Shown: positions 35,689-45,335, counted from the stretch's first letter. The stretch: DNA of 64,000 nt from PALSA-607 sp963737705 (GCA_963737705.1 CAVTTP010000006.1:310001-374000); one strand, 5' to 3'. Notes: generated by a model not told the origin, from the sequence alone. Made by a program: numbers and translations.

Positions 35689-37047
35689 GTGAGTGTGATC
35701 GAACTCCCAGGTTCGAGTTCACGGGAAATAGACCGCACCCCTCCACAGGACATCAACGCCGAGCAGTCGGTGCTCGGCGGCATGATGCTGAGCAAAGACG
35801 CGATCGCGGATGTCGTCGAGGCGCTGCACGGTGCTGACTTTTATCGGCCCGCGCATCAGACCATCTTCGATGTCGTGCTCGACCTGTACGGCCGTGGCGA
35901 GCCGGTTGATGCGGTGACTGTTGCCGCCGAACTGACCAAGCGCGGCGAGATCGCGCGAATCGGCGGCGCGCCCTACTTGCACACGTTGATCTCGTCTGTG
36001 CCGACCGCGGCGAACGCGGGTTACTACGCGAAGATCGTTGCCGAGCGCGCGATCTTGCGCCGGCTCGTCGAGGCCGGCACCCGCATCGTGCAGCTGGGTT
36101 ACTCGGGCGTCGGTAATGAAGTCGATGACATCGTCGACCGTGCGCAGGCCGCGATCTACGACGTCACCGAGCGCAGGCAAACCGAGGACTACAGCATCCT
36201 CGAATCGCTCTTGCAGCCGACGATGGACGAGATCGAAGCGAGCGGTCATCGCGGGGGCGGCCTGACCGGCGTCCCGACTGGCTTTGCCGACCTCGACTCA
36301 TTGACCAACGGATTGCACCCCGGACAGCTCGTCGTTATCGCCGGCCGCCCGGCGATGGGCAAGTCGACGCTCGGTTTGGACATTGCACGGGCGGCATCGA
36401 TTCGGGCCAACCAGACGTCGGTGCTGTTCTCGCTGGAGATGAGCAAGCACGAGATCACCATGCGCCTGTTGTCGGCCGAATCCCGCATCCCGCTTCAGAC
36501 CATGCGTACCGGTCAGATGCGCGACGACGACTGGGTGAAGCTCACGCGCCGACTCGGTGAGATGGCCAGCGCGCCGCTGTACATCGATGACTCGCCGAAC
36601 CTGACGATGATGGAGATCCGCTCGAAGGCGCGGCGCCTCAAACAGCGCAACGAACTACGGCTCGTCATCGTCGACTATCTCCAGCTGATGACGTCACACT
36701 CCAAGGTCGAGAACCGCCAGCAAGAGGTCAGCCAGATCTCCCGGTCGCTGAAGCTCTTGGCAAAAGAACTCGAAGTCCCAGTGATCGCGCTGTCGCAGCT
36801 GAACCGAGGTTCCGAGCAGCGCACCGACAAGCGGCCGCAGCTCTCCGACCTTCGTGAGTCGGGCGCCATCGAGCAGGACGCCGACGTCGTGATCCTGTTG
36901 CATCGCGAAGACATGTACGAACGCGAGTCCCCACGCGCTGGCGAAGCCGACCTGATCGTCGCCAAGCACCGTAACGGACCCACAAGCACAATCGTGGTTG
37001 CGTTCCAGGGTCACTACAGCCGCTTCGTCGACATGGCCGCCGGCTAA
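35689..37047 (+). CDS. dnaB: Replicative DNA helicase DnaB
   Basis: This 452-residue hexameric helicase unwinds DNA at the fork. The N-terminal domain opens RTPPQDINAEQSVLGGMMLSKDAI. The RecA-like domain carries Walker A GRPAMGKSTLGLDIA, SLEMSKHEITMRLL, Walker B LRLVIVDYLQLM, and the arginine-finger region LSDLRESGAIEQDADVV. Start GTG 35689 (VSVIELPGSSSRE) is supported by a G-rich upstream site; the longer frame to 35443 has no family likeness. It lies apart from rpsF-ssb-rplI genes, which precede dnaB in many actinobacteria and are not seen here. Confidence 0.97.
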   Translation: MSVIELPGSSSREIDRTPPQDINAEQSVLGGMMLSKDAIADVVEALHGADFYRPAHQTIFDVVLDLYGRGEPVDAVTVAAELTKRGEIARIGGAPYLHTLISSVPTAANAGYYAKIVAERAILRRLVEAGTRIVQLGYSGVGNEVDDIVDRAQAAIYDVTERRQTEDYSILESLLQPTMDEIEASGHRGGGLTGVPTGFADLDSLTNGLHPGQLVVIAGRPAMGKSTLGLDIARAASIRANQTSVLFSLEMSKHEITMRLLSAESRIPLQTMRTGQMRDDDWVKLTRRLGEMASAPLYIDDSPNLTMMEIRSKARRLKQRNELRLVIVDYLQLMTSHSKVENRQQEVSQISRSLKLLAKELEVPVIALSQLNRGSEQRTDKRPQLSDLRESGAIEQDADVVILLHREDMYERESPRAGEADLIVAKHRNGPTSTIVVAFQGHYSRFVDMAAG

Positions 37048-37097
37048 CGTTTGTTGGGGCTAGACACCTAGCGACTCAATGCCTAGACTGCCGAGGT

Positions 37098-37403
37098 ATG
37101 TGGTTAACGAGCGACGTGGAACTGATGCTGATGGGTGTGCTGCGCCGCGGTCCCGCCCACGGGTACGCGATCATCGCCGGGTTGCGTGAAGGCAGCGCCG
37201 GCGAGTTCGAATTGGCGGAAGGCACCATCTACCCCGCGCTGCACCGCTTGGAGCGGGCCGGGCTGATTGAAAGTTCCGTCGACTCGGCGCAGGGTCGGCG
37301 ACGGCGGACATATGCGCTAACTGCGCAGGGCCGCAAGGAGTTCACTGCGCAGCGGCGCGCGTGGCGAACCCACGTTGCCAACATGGAGGCGGTGCTCGCA
37401 TGA
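37098..37403 (+). CDS. PadR family transcriptional regulator
   Basis: This 101-residue winged-helix protein has the PadR marks: LMLMGVLRRGPAHGYAIIAGL, EFELAEGTIYPALHRLERAGLIESSV and GRRRRTYALTAQGRKEF. It lacks the long C-terminal dimer helix region, so it is the short PadR form. The stop overlaps the start of the next gene (ATGA), so it probably controls that membrane protein. Just upstream, CTAGACACCTAG and CCTAGACT (37061-37092) may be promoter or operator elements. Confidence 0.92.
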   Translation: MWLTSDVELMLMGVLRRGPAHGYAIIAGLREGSAGEFELAEGTIYPALHRLERAGLIESSVDSAQGRRRRTYALTAQGRKEFTAQRRAWRTHVANMEAVLA

Positions 37404-38125
37404 GTGAGACGCCGATAGACGACTACCTCGACGAGCTGCTGCGCCGCACGAGGTCGGATGCCCGGACAACGCGACGACTGCTGGACGAAGCGAGCGACCA
37501 TCTGCACGCCACGACCGCCGAGCTGGTCAACGACGGCATGTCGCGCCAGGCAGCCGAGGTTGAAGCCGTGCGTCGGTTCGGGCCGGTAACACCGATCGTG
37601 CAAGCGACATCGCGTCGATCGTTCCTGACTCTGGGGGTCGAGACGGTGCGCGGCGCGTTGTTCTTGGCCGGCTGCGGGCTGGTCGCCGTCGGCCTCAGCG
37701 GACTGGTGGCCTTGGTCATGAACGTGTGGGCCGGCCGCTCGTTCGTCGGCGGGGTCACGGTGTTCCAGGGCCAAGGCGCCGGCCCTTCTGTCCAAGAGGT
37801 CGCGGACGACGCGGTGGTGCTGCGGGTTATCGCCGGTCTGGCCGGACTTGTGCTCTTGCTCGGCTACCTCGCCTGGCGGCGGCGCATCAGTTCTTCGCCG
37901 CTGCTTCCGCCCGGCCTGGTCGACGCACTCGGCGCAGCCGCGTTCGCCGCGGCCACCGCAGGTCTCGCGATCGTGTCCGTCGACCAAGCCATCCAGACTG
38001 GCACGCCCGGTGTCGGCTTCCCACTCAGCGGTGCCGTCGTCGCACTTCCCGCGAGCGTCTACTTCTGCGTCCGCGCCGCACGCGCGCTGCTGCCACAGGC
38101 AACCAGTCCAGACCCCGTCACCTAG
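37400..38125 (+). CDS. Membrane protein with PadR-associated N-terminal domain
   Basis: This 241-residue protein starts at ATG 37400, overlapping the padR stop. Residues 1-75 form a cytoplasmic helical domain (YLDELLRRTRSDARTTRRLL, DEASDHLHATTAELVNDGMS, AVRRFGPVTPIVQAT), like the permease-prefix domain that often accompanies PadR regulators. About four transmembrane segments follow (residues 88-110, 137-157, 175-193, 208-225). Function is unknown. The pairing with PadR suggests a regulated envelope-stress or transport role, but no transport motif is visible. Confidence 0.75.
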   Translation: MSETPIDDYLDELLRRTRSDARTTRRLLDEASDHLHATTAELVNDGMSRQAAEVEAVRRFGPVTPIVQATSRRSFLTLGVETVRGALFLAGCGLVAVGLSGLVALVMNVWAGRSFVGGVTVFQGQGAGPSVQEVADDAVVLRVIAGLAGLVLLLGYLAWRRRISSSPLLPPGLVDALGAAAFAAATAGLAIVSVDQAIQTGTPGVGFPLSGAVVALPASVYFCVRAARALLPQATSPDPVT

Positions 38126-38230
38126 AGCGCGCAGCGACGCACCGGGGCGTCTGTCATAAAGGCAGCAATCAGGCTCAAATAGGTCAACTCCTCGCTAGCA
38201 TGTGCCTCAGCCCAGGTTGGGGAGGCAGCC

Positions 38231-39572
38231 GTGCGCGGATCAATGCTGATCGGTGCAGGGGCCGTGGTCGCGGTAGCCGTGGCTGGCTGCACGTCAACGC
38301 CACCATCGAAGGCAGCATCCTCATCATCGGCGCCCGCATCAGCTGCTGCGGCGTCGTCAGCGCCGGAGTCAAGCACGGCTGCGACGCCGAGCACCCCAGC
38401 GCCACCGCCGAGTTCGTCGCCGGCTACGCCGACGACGGCCCAGGCGCTGTATGACGCGGACAGCTCCGGGATCGTCCGGATCATGGGTAGCACCTGCAAT
38501 GGCTTCGATACCGGCACCGGTTTCCTCATCGGCCCGAACCTGATCGCCACGGTCGGCCATGTCGTCGCCGGCGCGGACGACATCCGGGTCACCGATCCGG
38601 TGCTAGGAACCACGTCGTCGGCCGTTGTGCTCGGCTTCGCCTCAAAGGATCAGGACCTTGCACTGCTTCAGACACCTGTCGCGATCCCAGGCCACATCTT
38701 CACCCTGAGCACGAGCGAACCGGCGGTAGGTGCGTCAATCGTTGTTCTAGGGTTCTCCGAAGGCGGTCCGGAGAACATCTCCGACGGGTTAGTCGAAAGC
38801 ATCCATCAGCACGCGACGCCGAGTGACGGATCAACTGTTCTCACCCTGTCTGATCTGGCGCTGACCAACGCGGCGACGAACCCCGGTGACAGCGGCGGAC
38901 CATGGCTGGACCCCTCGGGCCAGGTGCTCGCACTGACCGACAATGTGCCGCCCAGTAGGTGAGCAAGGGGAGAACGGCGGCGTGCCTGCCGTCGACGCGG
39001 CCCCGCTGTTTACGAGCTGGCAAACGGCGGCGACACCGAGCCCGCTGGCTGCCGACGGATGCGCGCCGACAACCCCTATCGCGGCGGCTGAGGTGACATT
39101 GGGCGACTACTTCTTCGACATCGACAACTCCGACTACGCCTCCGCGTACGCACAGGAAACCGCCGCAACTAGCCCTCACGCCAACCTCAATCAATGGATC
39201 GCCGGCGTCGACAGCTCCCAAGACGGCGTCGCCCAATACTTCAACGCCAACGGCACCTTCACGCAGGGTCCCTACTACACGCTGAACGGCGACGGGCTGA
39301 TCAACGGTCTGCCGTACCTCGACGTGTCCTTCCGCAGCACCCAGGACGGAGTGCACGGAACGGACAAGGAAACCTGCACGGACTGGACGCTGCGCTACCA
39401 CTTCGCGTTGGTCAACGGTGTGCCGCTGATCGCTTCGGCGCTGAAGATCCCCGGTGCGGCATCCGACGAACAGCAGTGCTCGCTCGACTCCGCAGCTCCT
39501 GCAGGCAGCGGATCAGCGCCAGCCTCGCCTATCGAGTCGGCGATCGTTTCGCCGCCGGCGGCCTCACCGTGA
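38231..39572 (+). CDS. Trypsin-like serine protease lipoprotein (frameshifted)
   Basis: GTG 38231 with GGGGAGG upstream gives a lipoprotein signal (MLIGAGAVVAVAVAGC) and a Ser/Pro/Ala spacer. The S1 protease domain has catalytic histidine in LIATVGHVVAG, aspartate in KDQDLALLQT, and serine in NPGDSGGPWLD. The frame ends artificially (LTDNVPPSR) because of an extra base near 38936-38950; the next frame continues VGEQGENGGVPAVDAAPLFT and a C-terminal domain (TLGDYFFDIDNSDYASAYAQ, LDVSFRSTQDGVHGTDKETC) ending at 39572. Corrected length is about 446 residues. HtrA-like PDZ motifs are absent. It is a secreted, membrane-anchored protease of unknown target. Confidence 0.82.
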
Positions 39573-39579
39573 CGCGCAA

Positions 39580-40335
39580 TCAATCGACAAGCAGCGATCT
39601 GATGCCCGATGCCAGCTCGGGGCGGAGGTACGCGCCGCGGACGACGGTCCATGCGCGTATGCGCCACTCGCTAAGGCCAGCCGCAACGAACGCCGCGATC
39701 CGATCCTGCGTCTGCTGACCGTCGTCCAACACATTGTCTTTGGGATTCCACAGGAACGTCGGGACATCGAACTCGCGTTCACACACGTACGGCTTCGGGT
39801 CGATAGCTACGTAGCGATCGCCGTGGCGGAGCAAGTTGTGATGGTGGAAATCCCCGTGCACGAGAAAGTCGACGGGCTCCCCAAGAGCGTCGAGCAGTTC
39901 GCGCGCTAGCGGTACCAGCTCACTGCCCGCTACCTCGGCTTCGTCGAGCCACCGCCTCACTTCGGGAACGACCGGTCGAAACGGAGCGCGACCAGCAACC
40001 CAGATGCTGCGAGCAATGTCGACCGCGATGCGAGTCGCCTCTGCGTTCGGTACGGCGGAAAGGTCGTCGCCCGGCGTAGCACGCTCTTCCAGGATCGCGG
40101 AACCGAACTGATCGAGCAGCCGAACCGCGCCGTTGCCGTCCCACACGCGTAAGGCGTCGGCTTCGTGAAGAGACTCGTCGTCGCCCTCCCACGCCACCTT
40201 CACGACCACAGGCCCCGCGGGCGCAACGTAAGACACGTTGGACATGGAGAACGGCGCCTCCAGTTCCAGATCCCAGTGGGCCGCTGCTTCGATTGCGAGC
40301 GCCTTCGCGCTCGCCAAGTCGAATGCGTTTGCCAC
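39580..40335 (-). CDS. Aminoglycoside/hydroxyurea-type phosphotransferase
   Basis: This 251-residue kinase-like protein has the APH fold: an ATP-binding lysine in GPVVVKVAWEGDD, the Brenner motif FLVHGDFHHHNLL with catalytic aspartate, and the metal-binding AIDPKPYVCEREFDVPTFLW. The last pattern matches the streptomycin 6-kinase/hydroxyurea kinase (APH_6_hur) family. Resistance genes and housekeeping small-molecule kinases cannot be told apart by sequence alone. It is convergent with the protease gene, with seven bases between stops. Confidence 0.85.
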   Translation of the reverse strand: MANAFDLASAKALAIEAAAHWDLELEAPFSMSNVSYVAPAGPVVVKVAWEGDDESLHEADALRVWDGNGAVRLLDQFGSAILEERATPGDDLSAVPNAEATRIAVDIARSIWVAGRAPFRPVVPEVRRWLDEAEVAGSELVPLARELLDALGEPVDFLVHGDFHHHNLLRHGDRYVAIDPKPYVCEREFDVPTFLWNPKDNVLDDGQQTQDRIAAFVAAGLSEWRIRAWTVVRGAYLRPELASGIRSLLVD

Positions 40336-40365
40336 GGCGCGATGGTAGGACGTCCGCGAGGCCGC

Positions 40366-42201
40366 TCAGTCGACAGTTATCCAAATCTGACTTCCATCGG
40401 CGGCTAGGCCACCGATCGGCCGGCCGATCGCAAGGATGGTCTGTACTCGTTGTCCGCTTGGGTCCACACGCTCGAGATCGCCCGAGGTTCCTTCCGCGAT
40501 CCACACGCCGTCCAGGCTGGTGGTCGCAGCGTTCGGCGCCCCAGCCAGGGTCTTGAAGCCGGCAACCGTTCCATCAGGTGCGACGCGCCAAAGTCGGTTG
40601 GGGTCGCTGGTGGCCACCCAGACCGATCCGAGGCCCGCGGTGATCGCCCGCGGCCTGCCGGTGATTGCGAGCACCTGCAGCCGACCGTTCTGTACGCGAA
40701 ACGCGCCACCAGGATTCGCGGCGATGGCCCATACGGCGTTGTCGTCGAACGTCACCGCGTCGGCCTGCTGCGGCAGTTCACTGGTCGACTTGATCTGCAG
40801 GCTACGTGAGTCGAGATCGACGAGCGCATGGTTCGCGAGCGCGACCCACACGTCTTGGCCGGCCAGGCCAACAGCCACCAAACCGCTGACCCGACGGTCG
40901 GGAAAAAACGGCTGGGTCAGCTGGTCGGCATCGATCAGGATGCGTGACAGCGTGCCGTCGAATCCGTCACTGATCCACACCGTGTCGGGTCCGGCAACCA
41001 GGCCTACGGCCGGAGCGGCCAAACCATAGGTCGAGAGCACGCGGCCGGTCCTGCGATCGATCCGCGTCACCGTGTGGTCGTCGCCGCTGGCCGTCCACAC
41101 CGAATCAGCACTGATCGAGATCGGGCCTGGGTCATGACCAACCGAGGACGCCGAGGAAACCACCGCTCCAGTGACGGAATCAACGGAGATTACTGAGTCG
41201 GAGCCGATGGGGCGGGTCACTCCAGCTGCGCCGCGAGCGGGCGCGTGATGTGCGGATAGAGCGATGGCGCCGCTCGCCATGCCAATCGCCAGCGCCGCAG
41301 CGACTGCCACCCATCGCCATCGGCGGCGCGCGGTTCTTCGGGGCGGGAAGACGGTTGTTTGAGGCAGCAAGACGCCGGTGGCCGCAGGCAGACCGGCGGT
41401 GAGCGACGCACTCGCGACTGGCGGAGCCAGCATGATCGCCGGATCTTGGCGCAAGATCTGCTGTTGTAACGTGCCCGCGGCGGGGCTCGGATCAAGACCT
41501 TCGGCGGCGAGAGCATGGCGATGACGACTGAAGACGTCGAGAGCCTCAGCCTGCCGGCCAGTGCGATACAGCGCGAGCATCAAGCGGTCGTGCGGACGCG
41601 AGCGCAGCGGCTCGTCGTCGGCCATCCGGCGCAGGTCCGGGATCGCCTCCTGATTGCGACCGAGTTCGAGGAGGAGGTCGATGCGAGCGTCGAATACAAC
41701 CAGCCGTTCCTCGTCCAACGCGGGTCGAAGCGTTGTCGCCATCGGCAGTTCGGCCAGATCGGCGAGCGGAACGCCGCGCCACAGCGCCGCCGCCTCGTCG
41801 AGTGCGACAAGGGCGGACGCCGGTTGGCTGAGGCGCAGCTGTTCGGCGCGCTTCACCAGCTGGCGGGAGCAAAGCAGATCGACTTCGTCGAGCCCGACGG
41901 TGAGCCGGTAGCTGCGTCCAACTGTTTCGAGACGGGACGCCTCGGCCCCGAGAAGCGACCGCAGCCTCGATACGAACGCGTGGATCATCTTGGTCGCGGT
42001 CGGCGGCGGGTCCTGGCCCCATAGGTCGTCAATGAGTTCGCTGACGGTTACCGGCTTCCCGTCACTGCACACCAGGGCGGCAAGCACGCCGCGCTGTTTG
42101 ATCGGCCCGAGATCGAGCCGACGTCCGCCAACACGCGCGGCCAACGGACCCAGCACCTCGACGTACAAGGATGGCGAAACACCCGGCGCGAGTAGCGGCA
42201 C
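40366..42201 (-). CDS. Transmembrane SARP-family regulator with beta-propeller sensor
   Basis: This protein of about 611 residues opens with an OmpR/SARP DNA-binding domain (LYVEVLGPLAARVGGRRLDLG, KQRGVLAALVCSDGKPVTVSELIDDLWG). A bacterial transcriptional activator (BTAD) domain follows (LRRMADDEPLRSRPHDRLML, ALYRTGRQAEALDVFSRHR). Then come a basic stretch, one transmembrane helix (WRWVAVAAALAIGMASGAIALSA), and an extracytoplasmic seven-bladed-type propeller (blades with VWTASGDDHTVTRIDRRTG, VWISDGFDGTLSRI, VWVATSDPNRLWRVAPDG). It is a one-component membrane sensor that would bind an external ligand and change transcription. GTG 42201 follows GGGGGG; a TTG at 42213 is an alternative. It faces the propeller lipoprotein. 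Confidence 0.9.
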   Translation of the reverse strand: MPLLAPGVSPSLYVEVLGPLAARVGGRRLDLGPIKQRGVLAALVCSDGKPVTVSELIDDLWGQDPPPTATKMIHAFVSRLRSLLGAEASRLETVGRSYRLTVGLDEVDLLCSRQLVKRAEQLRLSQPASALVALDEAAALWRGVPLADLAELPMATTLRPALDEERLVVFDARIDLLLELGRNQEAIPDLRRMADDEPLRSRPHDRLMLALYRTGRQAEALDVFSRHRHALAAEGLDPSPAAGTLQQQILRQDPAIMLAPPVASASLTAGLPAATGVLLPQTTVFPPRRTARRRWRWVAVAAALAIGMASGAIALSAHHAPARGAAGVTRPIGSDSVISVDSVTGAVVSSASSVGHDPGPISISADSVWTASGDDHTVTRIDRRTGRVLSTYGLAAPAVGLVAGPDTVWISDGFDGTLSRILIDADQLTQPFFPDRRVSGLVAVGLAGQDVWVALANHALVDLDSRSLQIKSTSELPQQADAVTFDDNAVWAIAANPGGAFRVQNGRLQVLAITGRPRAITAGLGSVWVATSDPNRLWRVAPDGTVAGFKTLAGAPNAATTSLDGVWIAEGTSGDLERVDPSGQRVQTILAIGRPIGGLAADGSQIWITVD

Positions 42202-42320
42202 GATGCCCCCCAACCCGCGCGATTACCGGCACGTATAGCGAACGACAACCAGTATGCCGAAGCGTGGCCAGCGATCGAGCGGTGCAACGGGCGTCGCGGA
42301 GCAAGAGAGGTGGGACGGCA

Positions 42321-43397
42321 ATGCGAAGCATGGTCATCGGCGCGTGCGGGCTGGCAGCGGTCGTGTCGGTCGTGTCGGGCTGCAGCTCCCATACCTCGTC
42401 GACAGCGAGTTCGTCTGCGTCGCCGTCGTCATCCACGGCGTCGACAACCGAAGCAGCCGCAGCGCCGTCGTCCGCGTCGCCAGTTCCTGCGACTTCGCCC
42501 CCAGCGGTCCTGCCGTCCGGCGTCCTTGCGTCGATTCCGCTCGACAAAGGGGTGGCTCCGAATCCGATCATCGTGGGATTCGGGTCGGTCTGGGTCGCCA
42601 CGCATCGGGCGAACACGCTGTACCGGATCGACCCGCAAACCGACAAGGTCAGCGCGAAGATCGATCTCGGTCAGTCGACGTGCGGACCGCTTGCTATTGC
42701 CTCCGGGCGGGTCTGGACCGGTTTTTGCGACGACAGCACCAAGGAGCTCGCGGTCGATCCGACGACCAACGAGATTGTCGGCAGCCTCCAGGCATCGGAG
42801 GTGATTGGCGACCTCGATGGCTCACTGTGGGCGACGTCAGTGGATTCCACCCAGCTATTAGAGGTCGATCCGACGACCCTGAAGACGAAGATGTCCATCG
42901 CCGCGCCCGGCGACGAAGGTGTGATTGGCGGCGGGTACGTCTGGAACGCCGACGAGAACATAGACACCAACGCCTACAGCGGGGTGATCTCCAAAGTCGA
43001 TCCGGCCACGGGGTCCGTGGTCGCGCAACTGCACACCCCGACCACTGACCTCGGCATGGGCATGACGTACGACAACGGGCTGCTGTGGCTCAAAGGTCCA
43101 GCCGACACCTTCCTGGTGCGCGTCGACACCGCGACCGGTGAGTCGACCAAGGTTCCGCTCGCCGGCTTCGTGCAGATGGATGCGTTCGGCGACGACACGC
43201 CAGTTGCCGCGTCAGGCAGCCTCTGGGTGCGTACCGCCAGTGGTGTCGTGTCGCAGCTGAGCCCGTCGACCGGCGAACCGTCGGCGACCTTCCCCGCCGA
43301 CCCCAAAGCGGACGGCGGCGAAATAGCCGTCGGGTTCGGATCGCTGTGGATCTCGAACTTCGAGAGCGACTCGGTGTGGCGAGTTCGGACGCCATGA
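42321..43397 (+). CDS. Beta-propeller lipoprotein opposite the SARP regulator
   Basis: This 358-residue lipoprotein has signal MRSMVIGACGLAAVVSVVSGC, a Ser/Ala/Thr/Pro linker, and then propeller blades of the YVTN/NHL-like type (VGFGSVWVATHRANTLYRIDPQTDKVSAKI, SGRVWTGFCDDSTKELAVDPTTN, GGYVWNADENIDT). These blades resemble those of the adjacent membrane SARP regulator in pattern. ATG 42321 has a good upstream site (GAGAGGTGGGA). Divergent transcription, 120 bases apart, suggests that the lipoprotein is a partner or target of the regulator; the ligand is unknown. Confidence 0.8.
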   Translation: MRSMVIGACGLAAVVSVVSGCSSHTSSTASSSASPSSSTASTTEAAAAPSSASPVPATSPPAVLPSGVLASIPLDKGVAPNPIIVGFGSVWVATHRANTLYRIDPQTDKVSAKIDLGQSTCGPLAIASGRVWTGFCDDSTKELAVDPTTNEIVGSLQASEVIGDLDGSLWATSVDSTQLLEVDPTTLKTKMSIAAPGDEGVIGGGYVWNADENIDTNAYSGVISKVDPATGSVVAQLHTPTTDLGMGMTYDNGLLWLKGPADTFLVRVDTATGESTKVPLAGFVQMDAFGDDTPVAASGSLWVRTASGVVSQLSPSTGEPSATFPADPKADGGEIAVGFGSLWISNFESDSVWRVRTP

Positions 43398-43442
43398 GCC
43401 TCGCGACGAAACCGTCGACTGACGTGGCGCCACAACCAGCGC

Positions 43443-44732
43443 CTAGCGCTTCGTCGCTTGACGCAAAGCCGCTCGCAGCAGGGCGGTGAGGCCGAACGCG
43501 GCGACGAACGCGGCGAGCGCGTCGATTGCGCGGATGGCGCCGACCTCGCTCGCAAGCGCAGCAGTCGCTACCGCGCTGATGCCGCCGAGTCCGCTCTGAC
43601 CAAAGGCGACGAGTGCATTGACCCGGCCACGCAGCTTTTCCGGGATGGCGAGCTGCAAGTCGACACCGGCGCGAATCTGCACGGTCGAGAACGAAGCCGA
43701 CGTCGCTGCGAGCACGACCAACGCAACAGTGAAGAGCGGTGCGGTGGCGAATGCGGCGAGCCCGGCTGCAGCCGCGCACAGCGCGAGCGCAACAACGCGA
43801 TCGCCTGACTTAGGCCGCGGCCGCCGCCCAGTGCATTTAAGCCGCTGCCGCTGCCCAGGGCGGCGTCGTGCAGAGAACACCAGCCCCGTGATGACGGCGG
43901 CGACGCCTGGCGCGGTACGCAGCAAGCCGTAACCGACTGCGCCGGTGTGCCACACCGACGCACTGAAGATCGGGAGGAGTGTCTCCACCCCAAGCACCCC
44001 GACCATCGCCACGGTAAGCGCGACTGCATACCGGACGACGTGTGGCTCGTGTCGCAGGTAACCGAAGAGGCCAGAGACGTTCGATGCGGACGACGTAAGG
44101 GCTTCGGCCGGGCGTGGTCGCAGAGACGCGATCGCTAGGAGCGCCACGATCGTCATCGCAGCGTTCAGCCCGAACACCGATGCGGCTCCGGTCGCCGCAA
44201 GGAGCGCCCCACCAGCAGCCGGCCCGACAAGCGCCGACGAGCTCCACGTGGTGCTCGAGACTGCGATGGCTCGCGGCAGTTGCTCGGGACTCATGAGGTC
44301 GGCCACCAGCGAGCTTTGTGCGGGCATATTCACCGACAGGCGGGCCGCGTCCAAACCTGCGGCAACGTAGAGCACCCACGGCTGCACTGCACCTGCGCCG
44401 GCCAACCCCGCCAATGCGGCAGCCTGCGCAGCTTCGATGAGCAGCGTGCAAAGAACGAGCCTTCGCCTGTCGAAGCGGTCGGCGAGGCGACCGGCGGCAA
44501 GGGGAAGCACGGCCATAGGCGCGGAGAAACACAAGCCCTCTATGCCGAGTGCGACCGCCGAATGCGTCAGCTGGAACAGCAGCCACGCCTTCGCGACGTT
44601 GTTCATCTGGGTGCCGACATTCGACGCGATCGAGGCTGCCCACAACCGAGGGAACGGACCGGATCTCCACATGCTCGGCGGCCCGGATCCCTCGCTACGA
44701 CGCCCGACGACATCCAGCTCGGGGCTTGGCAT
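43443..44732 (-). CDS. MFS transporter (Bcr/TetA-like efflux)
   Basis: This 429-residue, 12-helix transporter has FPRLWAASIASNVGTQMNNVAKAWLLF in helix 1, motif A-like GRLADRFDRRRLVLCTLL, and AISSTTWSSSALVGPAAGGALLAATG in helix 5. It starts at ATG 44732 (MPSPELDV), two bases after the PadR stop, and is cotranscribed with it. A basic insert (ARRRPGQRQRLKCTGRRPRP) separates the two six-helix halves. Substrate is unknown; PadR-controlled MFS pumps often export antibiotics or toxic metabolites. Confidence 0.85.
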   Translation of the reverse strand: MPSPELDVVGRRSEGSGPPSMWRSGPFPRLWAASIASNVGTQMNNVAKAWLLFQLTHSAVALGIEGLCFSAPMAVLPLAAGRLADRFDRRRLVLCTLLIEAAQAAALAGLAGAGAVQPWVLYVAAGLDAARLSVNMPAQSSLVADLMSPEQLPRAIAVSSTTWSSSALVGPAAGGALLAATGAASVFGLNAAMTIVALLAIASLRPRPAEALTSSASNVSGLFGYLRHEPHVVRYAVALTVAMVGVLGVETLLPIFSASVWHTGAVGYGLLRTAPGVAAVITGLVFSARRRPGQRQRLKCTGRRPRPKSGDRVVALALCAAAAGLAAFATAPLFTVALVVLAATSASFSTVQIRAGVDLQLAIPEKLRGRVNALVAFGQSGLGGISAVATAALASEVGAIRAIDALAAFVAAFGLTALLRAALRQATKR

Positions 44733-44734
44733 GG

Positions 44735-45328
44735 CTAGGGACGCTGGCGAGCAGCTTTGCGACTCGCCGCGGCGTTGGTCTGTGTCGCGGCTTCGCGCGA
44801 GGCAGCCCAATCGGTCTGCCAGGCCTGCTCGGCGGCGGTCCGCAACTCGGCCCGTCGAAATGCTGCGGCCTGATAAGGGTCGAGAAGGAACCCCTGCTCC
44901 TCGCCGCGCTCTCTCTCGGCAGCCAGACGGTCGGTCTCCGCCTGCACGGCCTGCGCGCGCCGACGCACGAGCGCGTCGATCTCGCGGGCTGCTCCACCGG
45001 CGGCAAAGACCAGGGCCACGCTTACCGGATCAGGAGCGACGGCGACGGTGAGATCGAACGCCTGCGCGCGGAGCAGCTCCAGCTCGCGATGACCCTCGGC
45101 GTTGATTCGGTAGACCGTTCGCTGCGGTCGGTTGCCCACTCGCTCGGTCGTCACGGCATCCACCAATTGCTCCGCCTCGAGCCGCCGCAACTCCCGGTGC
45201 AGTGACCCGGCGCCGATCCCAGCCCATTTCTCGGCTTGGGCCAGTTCCGCCTCCCGACGCAACTGGTGACCATGGCTCGGGCCGTGTGAAGCGAGTAAGC
45301 CCAAGACAATCAACCGTGTTAGATTCAT
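44735..45328 (-). CDS. PadR family transcriptional regulator
   Basis: This 197-residue regulator has winged helix LTRLIVLGLLASHGPSHGHQLRREAELAQ, GSLHRELRRLEAEQLVDAV and RPQRTVYRINAEGHRELELL, followed by a long C-terminal helical domain for dimerisation and ligand sensing. The start codon ATG 45328 lies inside a 16-bp perfect palindrome, so the protein probably represses its own transcription. The next gene downstream is the MFS exporter, two bases after this stop. Confidence 0.92.
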   Translation of the reverse strand: MNLTRLIVLGLLASHGPSHGHQLRREAELAQAEKWAGIGAGSLHRELRRLEAEQLVDAVTTERVGNRPQRTVYRINAEGHRELELLRAQAFDLTVAVAPDPVSVALVFAAGGAAREIDALVRRRAQAVQAETDRLAAERERGEEQGFLLDPYQAAAFRRAELRTAAEQAWQTDWAASREAATQTNAAASRKAARQRP

Positions 45329-45335
45329 GAATCTA
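45320..45335. promoter_or_regulatory. PadR operator candidate overlapping its own start codon
   Basis: TAGATTCATGAATCTA is a perfect 16-bp palindrome containing the padR ATG. A further half-site AATCTA lies at about 45344-45349, 15 bases from the first AATCTA. PadR proteins bind dyads of this kind, so autorepression of the padR-MFS operon is likely. Confidence 0.75.
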
